Source: Owenia fusiformis (taxonomy: Eukaryota; Annelida; Polychaeta; Sabellida; Oweniidae). Taken from it: a stretch of 64,000 nucleotides of DNA. The translations under genes were made by a program, and so were the position numbers. Positions 37,536 through 47,900 of this stretch are shown piece after piece (positions within the stretch are counted from its first letter, which is position 1; every line of letters starts with the position of its first letter). The stretch lies in assembly GCA_903813345.2 (NCBI GenBank), contig CAIIXF020000004.1, positions 2,561,525 to 2,625,524 on the forward strand, read 5' to 3'. Below the pieces are notes generated by a model. It ran no database searches. It had not been told where the DNA came from and worked only from the letters and a program-made list of their open reading frames with translations.

Positions 37536-38320
37536 CCCCCCTATCACACCAAACTCGTTCTTACCCGTTCTTGCCAGTCCTACGAAAACGGGCTCAAACT
37601 GGCTGTGGTCGGGAAATATGTCTGAAATAATTAGCTTCTTCGTTCTTAAACAGTCTTCAATACGTCCATCTCGTTCGCAGTTCGTTCAGGTCGCACCACG
37701 TCGGTGTGCAACGCCGTAGAACGCGTCCCTTAGTCTAGAAGGTCATCATGACCTGATAACAGAACGGTATGGTTGCAATCGAATTTTGAATCGATTCAAA
37801 ATTCTAAAATCACATTTTCGTCTGAGAACGTTCATAAAGTTCGTAAATAGACCTTAGAAAGTTGCAGCTACGTTCATTCCGTTCGCACACAGTTTAGAAC
37901 CAGTTTTGAAGAACGCAGTGGCAACTTGTTTGGTGTGATAGCTATATTTTTGCTAACTCGTTCATAAGCAGTGTTAAATACGTTCTTAACTCAGTCCTTA
38001 CTATGGGGTTTTAATCAGTTTAAACCCGTTTGCAATGAGTTCTACCTCTTTCTCAACACGTCCTCAGACAGTTCCACTCGTTGTTAAAACGTCCCAAGTA
38101 GGATTGAAGTACGACGGTTCCGTTCGTAGTACGTCCAGCTCGTCGTTAGTACGTTGTCACTCGTTCTAATTGTAGAACGTGACGACCACGAAAACATTTT
38201 GAGCATTGTCTAAGTTCTAGAGGACCTACCCGTTCGAGTACGTTCGATGACGTTTGTAAATAGATCCAAAACGGTTCTAAGTACGTCCAGTCCGTTTGGT
38301 AGTTTGGTGTGATAGTAGGG
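37536..38320. mobile_element. 785-bp Harbinger-type MITE with degenerate GTTCGTA repeats
   Basis: Ends CCCCCCTATCACACCAAACT and AGTTTGGTGTGATAGTAGGG, flanked by TTA on both sides (3-bp TSD, as in PIF/Harbinger). The whole interior consists of degenerate ~20-bp words around CGTTCTTA / GTACGTCC. It contains an internal copy of the end sequence near 37930. Confidence 0.78.
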
Positions 38321-38954
38321 TTAGTTCACTGGGGGAGCTAAAATATTTTTCACATGCTGTCCGACAGTCAAAAAATCAATTTTTAGAAAAAGTTCAAATC
38401 TCTCAATAAAATCATTAAATCTACTTACTACTTACATGACTTATTTTTGAAGTCAAATGTGTGCATATTTGCCTAGCAAGTAGGCAGATTCTCGAAATTG
38501 GATCCAAATACAGTGAGAAACTCGGCCATTTTCTTGAGAAAAGTTTCTTCTCACCCTCTGTTCAAGTGACGTCAGAGTTCCAAGAATCTTCAAGAATTTC
38601 ATGAATTAACTATAGGCTAGTTTAATTTTTGAAGGGGTGATAAATATCCAAAATTATAAATAAACAGATTCAAATGTGAAAATCCAGTTTACAAACTAAT
38701 CTAAACATATATGTAATTCAAGTATGATGGTCAAGTTTACAAAATATAATGACTTGTCATGTCATGAGATTTTTTCGAATCATCCACCATTTTGAAATTT
38801 TGAGGATTAATCAGGAGAAAATGTAATTGGACACGATTCTGCTCAGCTCTCTGACGAAAGGAAGAAGGTGTAGATAAGTCATAGACCAAAGTTATTATAT
38901 ATGGCTGAAAAACTCAGGAATACGGCCGAATGAGAAAATAAATGGATTTTTCCA
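38321..38954. repeat. Dispersed repeat also present at 40488-40731
   Basis: AATATTTTTCACATGCTGTC, AAAAAGTTCAAATCTCTCAA and AGGCAGATTCTCGAAATTGG recur in the same order at 40488-40731. No gene is seen. Confidence 0.65.
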
Positions 38955-39450
38955 TAGACCCCGGCCAGATTCGTTTGTAGTAGGATCAGTAGCTCAATAA
39001 ATATTCCTCAAGATGAGACACCTGAGAAAATTTCAAATTTTAAAATGACGAATATGGAGCCATTTCTGAAAATATGAGACAAATCATACCTCATTCGAAG
39101 CATCTTGTTATTCTTTAACTTTTTTTATCACAAATGACCGTTATTCAAGCAATTCTGCATTGATAAGAGGCCAAAACAGTGATATTTTATCGCCGGACTC
39201 TTGTCTGTCCAAATCTGAATGTTGCTCCCGTGGTTCCAGAAATGTGACGTCATCAGTATAATGATATTTGGACATACAGGAGTCCGGATCTCGTGAAAAA
39301 TCAGCTTTAAAATAAGTGCAAAATCTGCCATGGGGAAGCAGGTACCATTTTGTATAAGGAACATTTTTAAAAGGTGGTCATATTTTTTTGAAATTTTCCA
39401 ACTTAGTGTCGTATCTTGTGAATTATTCTTCGAGCCTATGAGATCTTACT
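38955..39450. repeat. Right member of the ~0.6-kb direct repeat
   Basis: Direct copy of 20336-20935 lacking a ~90-bp internal piece. Directly after it, TTACTACAAAACGATCTGGC resumes the alignment with copy B (59035 onward). Confidence 0.8.
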
Positions 39451-40310
39451 ACAAAACGATCTGGCCAATATCTGTGGATTTTTCGACCATCGGACAGCAT
39501 GTGAAAAATATTATAAGGTTGCCAAACTTAGGGAGGGGAGTGTATGTATCAGTTGCACTGGCGGATATGTGGGGGGGGCCAGGGGCCCGCCGCCCCCCCC
39601 CCCCTTGGGTGGGCCCAGAAAAAAAAAATTGTGCCCAAAAAATTTTTTGAGCCTAAAAGGCCCCAAAAAGTAGGCCTTTTTGGTCATAAATTGGCCTTGT
39701 AAGGCCTTATTTGTTAATTTTAGGCCAAAATTTGAAGAAAATGGGCCTCAAAATTTCAAAATTTGGGCCCACTTTTGGGTTCATGGGGCCCAAAAACGTT
39801 TTTTTCTCAGACCACAAGTTTGGGCCCCCCCCCCCCTTGTTGCTTCCCAGATCCGCCCCTGAGTTGCATGTTATCGCGGAAAATGGTTTTGATGGATCCC
39901 GAACTTGCAATAAAGGAAAGAATAGTAAGGAGGAACTAAATAACAGGCAAGAAGATTCCTTATAGGCTAGTAAAGAACGCCACTATAACTTCCTCCGAGA
40001 CTCGGTCCGAGTCTAATCGTGAAGGCCTTATTGTACCACGGTATCATTCTAAATAAAAGACTGAGTTACCTTGAATTGTCTGAAATAATATTATTCCGGA
40101 ATAAATCGTACACAGGTTACTAAATTGACTGCTAATATTGATACTAAGGAGATAAAAAGACACAATTCAAATTTCAAATTATGATTTACCTTTTTAGCCG
40201 AGTTCGCAGAAAAGGTCGACATTCGCAGAAATGACGTATTTCTACGTTATAAATACGAACGGTCACTTAACATGATTTAAACGAACGTTATTATACTCGA
40301 CTTGTTGTAT
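39451..40310. repeat. Distal 5' flank shared with copy B
   Basis: TACTACAAAACGATCTGGCC, GAGTTACCTTGAATTGTCTG and TACGTTATAAATACGAACGG align with 59035-59990. The homology ends near 40310 (A) and 59985 (B), which marks the right end of the segmental duplication. Confidence 0.75.
39556..39861. mobile_element. 306-bp MITE with CACTGGCGGAT ends and AGTTG duplication
   Basis: Ends CACTGGCGGATATGTGGGG and AGATCCGCCCCTG are inverted, flanked by AGTTG (39551-39555 and 39862-39866). The interior of GGCCC/GGGCC and T-runs resembles 60060-60250. Plus and minus frames here are artefacts of low-complexity sequence. Confidence 0.78.
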
Positions 40311-42549
40311 CATGTTGTAGAATATTATCCTTTAAACTAATAGTGCTCACATATAATATTTACCATTCCTTAATATTATGTGAACATTTCTAAATGATGT
40401 GCTGTGGAGTTTATTCTCTTTCATTTTTAATCCAAATGTGATGATCCTCCCATTTAATACAATGTTATGCGATTATTCTGGAGGATTAGCTTAAAATATT
40501 TTTCACATGCAGTCAAAAAATCAATTTTTAGAAAAAGTTCAAATCTCTCAATAATTTAATCATTTGATCTACTTACTCATATTTACATGACTTATTTTTT
40601 GAAGTCAAATGTGTTCATATTCGCCTAGTCAGTAACCTAGGCCATTAGGCAGATTCTCGAAATTGGATCCAATTACAGTAAGAAACCGGCCATTTTCTTG
40701 AGAAAAGTTTCTTCTCAACCTCTGTTCAACAGTGGAGACGATAACCCCATTAAACGTGAAGTACGGCGATTGCCATGTTGCACGACAATTGACGTGAAAT
40801 TATGAAGCATAAATGCGCATGTCAATAGATAATAACGGCAATTGCCGTCATGTCCGTCAAGTGACGTGCAATATTTTGCACGGCAATTGACGTGCAAACT
40901 ATTATCTTGTAAAAGGTTCACATATTACCGGCAGGACAACAGGCAGTTATAAACTGGGAAACTAGTGGGTAAATCATGATCTGCATCGGTATGCAATAGT
41001 TATAATCATAAACATTTGCTATTGTCCGGGTTTCATTTTGAACTTACAACTATCATGATGTGCTTACGTCTTGTTCACAAGAAATATTTATTCAACAGTA
41101 AACCGGAAGTAAACAAATGATGGAAAGAAAACTACTAAATTCTGATCTAATGAGGATAGGAATTTAAATTGTTTATAATTCATTTAAGGTGATCATTAGA
41201 TCATTGTAAAGAAGGTTTAAAAACTAAATCCAGCCAGGAAAAACGAAAAAATAGGCAACACACCGAGGTCAGGAAAACACTTCCGGTCAAAAAGAAGAGG
41301 GAAATTAGACCCCATTTTAGTGATTTCCAGTGGTCTTTTCTCGGAATTGGGGCTCACGTTATGTTAAGAGATTAAAATACCATTGGGTCAGTACCAATTT
41401 TGTAGTAAAACCCGTCGGAAAGACGATATCTAGACAATTGAAGGAGTATTAGTAATTCCAATATGGCGTTTTTCTAGGATTCGTTAGAGGTAACTTTGAT
41501 TAGTTCTAGCGCAAATTTCCAACATAGGATCGCGAATTCCTGCATACAACCCAAGTAAAAAAAATTATAATTTAGACCTAATACCGCTCTAATGCTGCTC
41601 ATATCCTTCTTATTAATAATTACTGGGCGGCATTGGAACGGTATTAAAATCTGTTAATACCGACTAGCCGGTACTAGAGTTATATTGCATCGGTGTTAAA
41701 TCTGTTAATACCGACTAGTCGCCAAGTCGGTACTAGAGTTATATTACAGCGGTGTTAACTTATATTTGATCTTGTTAATACAGACTGAGGGGTCATTCAT
41801 CAAGCTATCGCAAGCACGTCGCAAGCCTGCGATGTCGCAAGGGCCCTTTTTAGCGATTACGTCCTATTCATCAATCTCGTGCGACTATGTCGTCGTATGT
41901 CGTTTTAGAATTCATCAGACACTTCTTTTGTTCTTAGTATCATATGTTCGGAATGAAATGAAACATCTATTCGAACCGCATTGGAACAAAACGACATACA
42001 ACTCTCAATATTGTAATTGTACAAAGAAAAGTTGAATTCATTTAAGATAAGTACAAATCTTGTTAATGAATAAAAGGTACACTTTAATTTCCATATCTTT
42101 TAATTTTTATTTCAATTCTTTGAATACTATTAGAGCTTTATACGGGAATAATAAACATTTGTTTTCTAGCATTAAACATAAATCAACTAAAGAAAAAAAT
42201 ATTGAACAGCAAATACATTTGGGATAGAGGCATAAAAATGACCATTTCATTGCATTGACAAATTTTGATGCATCCACCAATTTTAATAGTCTGTACACAT
42301 GCGTAAACAGTTCATTTTTTGGTTCAAATGGTAAACATGTGGAATCGCTCACCCGTCCGCCTGTCTGCGCGGTGGGTATAACTATGACTAAAATCACATA
42401 CCGATAACAGTAGCCCACTGAATTTTTTTTTTAATTACACTATCCTTGAAAATATGGTAAAATCCATTGATCGGAAGTAAACCACACTTCGGGAATATTT
42501 CTATGTCATGATCTCCGAAAGTATGATGAAACCCCTTCATGGGAAGTCT
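40311..42549. other. Repeat-rich spacer left of the GPCR
   Basis: It contains the dispersed repeat at 40488-40731, a truncated CAGTGGAGACG element (40732-41403) and a ~65-bp tandem repeat (GTTAATACCGACTAG, about 41640-41790). A short block (41930-42060) is similar to 48900-49030 (GTGAAATGAAACATCT.. and TATTGTAATTGTA). No coding exon is recognised. Confidence 0.45.
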
Positions 42550-43511
42550 TCAAAAGAGCAGGCCGCCAGGCAACGTCTCAACGTCAGGCAAACTTTGGAT
42601 GTTGGATGCTGGGGCGACCTGACTTTCCTTCCTCTTCGAAAACAAATTTCGCAGCTCTCTGCGGAACTTAGGCCCAGCCAGGCAGTAAAGAAGAAAGTTT
42701 ATGGAATTGTTTGTGTACATAAGTAAACTACATATAGCATAATGGAGATCAGACTTGGCAATTGTAGATTTCTCATCATCCGGGTACCACGTCGTCTTAA
42801 AATTGTCGTAGAGAACAATAGGCGATGTGCAGATAATGAACCCGAAATTCACTGTGAGGAGCATTGCCGTTGTGGATGTCATCTTCGATTCGTTCTCCGA
42901 ACTCAGCTTCAAAATCTTGATAATAATGAGAACATTGCCTGTAAGCATGATAATGAGTGGGATAAAGAAGGCGACACACTTGTAAATCCATGGCCATGTA
43001 TACATCATGAAATCCTTAACTTCTTCATTGTAAACACATTCAAGACCACCAAGCTCATTCATTTTGATGTCTTCGAGTGTCCAGAAGTAGTGATGGTTAA
43101 TGAAAGATAAAGCAAGAGAGATGACGCAAACAGTCAAAAATGTTGTGAATCCTGTACAGTATATCCTAACTTTGTTGGGAATGTAAACAGCAACAAACCT
43201 CTCAAACGTTACCGCAACTAAAATCCACGCAGATAAATCCAAGGAAAAGTAAGCTATGAATAAATGAAATTTACATCCACCAATTGAGATACTCTGTATA
43301 TCTGTATCGGATATGTGACGTATCCAATGTCGCAGGAGGCCGGTGTAAAGCACAGTTGTATCCACTACAGCGAGGACGCTGAGATAAATACTGGAGATGT
43401 TCTTGCGCATGTTCTTCCTTGTGAGTACGAGAAGAGACAAGGTGTTTCCTATTGTGCCGAGAATGATGATCAATGGTGCACAGTATGCCCATAATCCCTT
43501 TACTGCTGCTC
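42550..43511 (-). CDS. Rhodopsin-class (class A) G protein-coupled receptor, last coding exon
   Basis: This exon encodes about 320 residues spanning TM1 to the C-terminal tail and ends in a TGA at 42552-42550. Visible landmarks are G-T-I-G-N in TM1, L-A-V-V-D in TM2, the conserved Cys before TM3 (G-G-C-K-F), E-R-F in place of DRY, a Cys in extracellular loop 2 (L-E-C-V-Y), C-T-S-P in place of CWxP in TM6, and N-F-L-L-Y in place of NPxxY in TM7. There is no in-frame ATG before TM1. An acceptor (TTTACATAG) lies right at 43512, so the N-terminal residues are on an upstream exon I could not identify. The variants resemble peptide-receptor expansions such as the FMRFamide-receptor-like group (family knowledge, not tested). 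It is on the same strand as both lectin genes and lies between them. Confidence 0.88.
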
Positions 43512-44775
43512 CTATGTAAATACATAAAAATATATATAATTGGGGTTAAAGAAACTTCCATGGAAACTACAAATACCAAGAGGGGGGAATCCCCAGGGTT
43601 CAGAGATGAAATACATGTATAATGTAAATCTGTATTGAGATGACATCGTCGCTGATTATGTCGACAGACTAATGACGTCATCCAATGGCGAATTAAAAAA
43701 TTCTTGTAATAACGCTTCAAATAATATTATGTTAATATCTGGCGTGTTAACAATTATCATTATCATAGTTTTTTTTTATTTCACATCGAGATAAAGAAAG
43801 ATGTAAAGAATATGCTTACACCGATTCTGACCGAATAATGTGGTAACCAAGAGACGTAAATATGTCTGTTATCGCAAAATCTCTGAGGGTTTCCCACCTC
43901 TTACTTAAGACTTAAGCCAAAGGGGTAAATTCCAAAAATATTTTTTCAAATAAAGATCTAGACATACAATAAACATTTGAGGTTGAGTTAAATCACCTTA
44001 ATCTGAAAGTACGATGTACCATTAACCAAACACAGATCGTAAACAGGGTGCCATATAAGTCACACCCCTCTCCCTGCCTACAGTCAAAACCAAATACGTG
44101 GAACCAAGTGTGATGTATCGTTGGAAAGTTCATCCAAAGTTATGTTGATTGACATATATACCGGATCCCTGTCAACCAATGTCACAAAATACTACAGTGT
44201 ATCAACTGAGGTGAACGTACACCAAGAGATACATGGCAATTTAACATATTTATATGCTCCTACAATAAAAGCTGGAGGGGCGCACACTACAGTATATGAG
44301 CCAGGCCACGGGAAAAGGGGTCTTATCACAGATTTTTTCAATTTTCTGATTTTTTGTTTATCTAAAAAAACACAAAGAAACCTTTCAAATGAGCCATGGC
44401 TTATGTTCTAACAATTTTTCCTTGCATATATAGACCAAAAAGTCGGATCTGAATTTAGCACATTTTCCTCTTAATCGTGGGCACATTTTTGGCTCTGTAG
44501 CACAATTTTAATTTTGTGATAAGACAGGTTTTTCTATGGCCAGGCTCATATATTAAGGGCAACATGAAAATATAGGTAACATTTTATCAGATCTAGAAAT
44601 TTTGAGTGAGTGAGTTAATTTAAAGTTGTGGCCTGTCTAATGATATATCACACTAGGACCATCTATCAAGGTGTTACCTGTAGTATGGGGTATGTGACTA
44701 ATTTGACAAACTTTATTAAAATCCATATCATTGTCAAAAGGTCATTTTCTACCGTCTAATATTTTAATATCATAC
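43512..44775. other. Spacer between the GPCR exon and gene B exon 7
   Basis: It should hold either the upstream GPCR exon(s) or the 3' end of gene B, but I could not identify either. The plus-strand frame at 44121-44411 has no known domain. Confidence 0.3.
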
Positions 44776-44949
44776 CAGTGCACTCTTGGGCTTTACAGGG
44801 CATCCTCTCTGTCAATTCAGTGGCATTGCATGCATCCCCTCCGTAAGCTGGTGCAGGGTTGTTGCATTCTCTGGTGCGGATTTTCTCTCCATCCCCACAC
44901 GTGGGAGAACATTGGTCCCATGCATTCCAAGGACCAAAACCGCCATTGA
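44776..44949 (-). CDS. Gene B exon 7: TSP1 repeat, type B'
   Basis: 174 nt, phase 1-1, acceptor TTTTTTAG|TCAATG and donor CACTG|GTATGA. It encodes P-W-N-A-W-D-Q-C-S-P-T-C-G and R-T-R-E-C-N-N-P with six cysteines. It is clearly a duplicate of exon 6, sharing the same intron-flank sequence (ATGGTT..AGAAGAACAA), and has diverged at several residues. It is the leftmost gene B exon I can identify. Confidence 0.82.
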
Positions 44950-47900
44950 CTAAAAAATTAGCTATGGTTCAGAAGAACAACAAAATAAATAAATTAAATA
45001 TTTCCGGTCGAAAAATGGCAGTGGTAAGGGTTACGTGGTAAACACGATGCGAACATATGTCATATTCTGCAACGAATATGGCATATTCACTTGCGGTTTA
45101 TGCCAGATTCACCTGCGGACCGTGGCATACACACTAACCAATGAGAACGCGATATGGAAGTTCGCAATTGTCAATTACATCGATTCAACGAACAAACTAA
45201 AGTCTATAAGTTATTATTATGATTACTGAACCAAAGTCTTATATACTGCAGGTGAGTATGGTATATTCACCTTTATCACAAATACCGCACAACCATGAAT
45301 ATATGCCATATTCCGCGTAACACCATGCACATATAGTTATTTTCAGTTTTTGGCAAGCACTGGATTAGGACATCAAGCGCATTTGAAATGATGATTGGCA
45401 CATGTACGTGGTTATTGTATACATGTACTCGTCTCAAAATAAAGATTAAATCAATTACATTAAGTGGTTCAAAAATATACTATCACACTATTGTACAAAA
45501 CATGATTCTAGTATACTGACTATCTCAGAATTGGTTATGGTATAAAACCAGCGAATCCTTCTGTACAGGGCGTATCAAACAAACGCAACAAGCAGTTATC
45601 TCGAAGAATCACAAAACTAGTGATGACTACATCAATTACATTTAATGTACCATGAAGCCACATCCCTTCTCTTTGCAATGATATGTCATTCATTCACATT
45701 TGGTAATGGTTGGGTGAGAAATCCTTCCATTTGCACAGTGGGTCAAAATCGGCTCTGCACCAAGTTTCAGATATTACAAAAATCAGTTCAAGGGCTAAGT
45801 GCCAATGGAATTGCTCCTGACTTGAATTGTTGTGACTTTTTCTTTTGGAGCTATCTCAGGAGCATCTGCGCTCACCATTCCTCCACCAGATATTGCAAAA
45901 TTTGGAGAAAGAATAGGCAATGGGCTGCTTTTCTCCGCTTTAACCCACATATGACTCAGGGCTGAACTATGCATGACATGGAGAGATGAGCACATCTTTA
46001 TGTGCAAAGAAGTGGTGGCAATTTGGAGCGGTATAGGATGTATTCTTGTCAGAGTATGAGTATGAACACGTTTCTGTCTATGTCACACCTGCACCACCTT
46101 CTTCTTTTTTCTTGCCCTTATGCCCCATGCACGGACTTTTGCAATGTTTAAAACTTGGGTCCGGGCTGAATTTTATCCCACAAATTAAATTGATTATTCA
46201 GCCAGCCATGACTCCCTGTGAAAGAATGACAATCCATTGCAAAGAGGGGTAATTTGGCTTTTTGGTATATTGAATGAAACTGATGTAGTCATCATTTGTT
46301 TTATGTTTTCTTCCAATATTGCATTGGGCCCCGTACACTGTCCTTCGCGATGTTTATAAATTGGTCCCAAACTAATTTTGGCTCATTTTGCAAAAGGAAT
46401 GATACCATGTATCAATATCAACGAAGGATATACCATTGGAACGAGGAGACACATGGCTTTATGGTACATTGAATGAAATCAATGCTGTTATCACTGGTTT
46501 TGTGCTTTTCCGAAATAACAATCTGTGTCGTTTTTTTGATACACACTATATAATCAGCTTACTTTCTCACTCCCTGTACTATTGAACAATTAACATTCCC
46601 TGCACCCTGTTTTGATCAACTTTTGAAACGTTGTACCCTGTACCCTTCAACCATCATTGAAGTTCAGCGAATAACTCATTCTACTTAAATACTCAATTGA
46701 CTCACTCCGAGCACCAAACGTATTAACTGTTGACTAAGCAGTATATATACTCAAAAGCGACCTGGTTTAAAGCCAAAAATCTTGCCCACGAGCGATCGAG
46801 GTAGGGAAGTAGTGTGTGTATATGGCAGTGAATTTAACCTGTTTCTGAATACGTACTATAGCATTATAGAGAGTACTAGTGTATGAAACTTTATGAAAAT
46901 ATCATTGTCACAACGTCATTCTCTACCTAATAATGTAATATCATACCAGGGCACTCTTGAACTTTACAGGACATCCTCTCTGTCAAATCAGTGGCGTTGC
47001 ATGCATCCCCTCCATAAGCTGGTGCAGGGTTGTTGCATTCTCTGGTGCGGTTTTTCTCTCCATCTCCACACGTGGTAGAACATTGTCCCCATGCTGTCCA
47101 AGGACCAGGAGCTCCATTGACTAAAATTAGCAATGGTGTAAGAAGAACAACAAAAACACAAGTAGAATATTTCTGGCCGATGAGAAATTGTTCGTTATCA
47201 ATCCATGAGTAAACAATCCTCTTTTAGATCTTTCATTTACTTATAACTTACGGTTTAAAGAAAAATGTACCGTTTGTTAATTTACATATTTAGGTGGCTC
47301 TTTTACAAGAACACTTTGGGCACTAGTCAGATATGAACTCATACAGGTTGTTTTTGCTTTTCTTAAAACGGCTGTTAATATGCCAAAGGGATGTCAAAGT
47401 TTAAAAAACATCCGTTACGTCTATATATGAACATGCATTGTAATGACTCCAGTATGAATGAAATAGCCCTTGGTGTTCTGGTCTTGGATTGTGATATTGG
47501 TTCTCGATTGGAGAGGGAGGGGGATGTTAGATATTGTTTCTTTTCACGTTAGATCATGGTTTTGGGATATATAGGATCTACTTTTCTTATGACAGATTTA
47601 CACTTACAGTTTGCTTTTCTTGATGAGTTTCTTTAAAGTAATTTTTAGTCACCCTTCCCTTCGGCATTTGCGCTTCTATATTCAAAATGGATGAGCTTCT
47701 GTTGAGGGAAAAATTCAAAATCCTTCATCATTTCTACCAAGAATGAGGTTGGTTTGAATCAAAATACTTTACCTGAATGTTAAAAATTTACATCCAGTTC
47801 CTCAACAGCAAGTAAGTCATGAGCAAATACATCAAGCAAGTCCTGACCAATGATCGGATGTCTGGTAAAGGAGTGGTATCGATATGGATATGGATATGGA

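Noticed and set aside
39680-39965. Overlapping open frames on both strands rich in G, P, F and K
   Set aside because: They fall in a low-complexity GGCCC/AAAA MITE and are composition artefacts.
42742-43110. 122-residue plus-strand open frame and the 149-residue minus frame at 43271-43720
   Set aside because: Both overlap the GPCR exon in other frames and show no domain; they are shadows.
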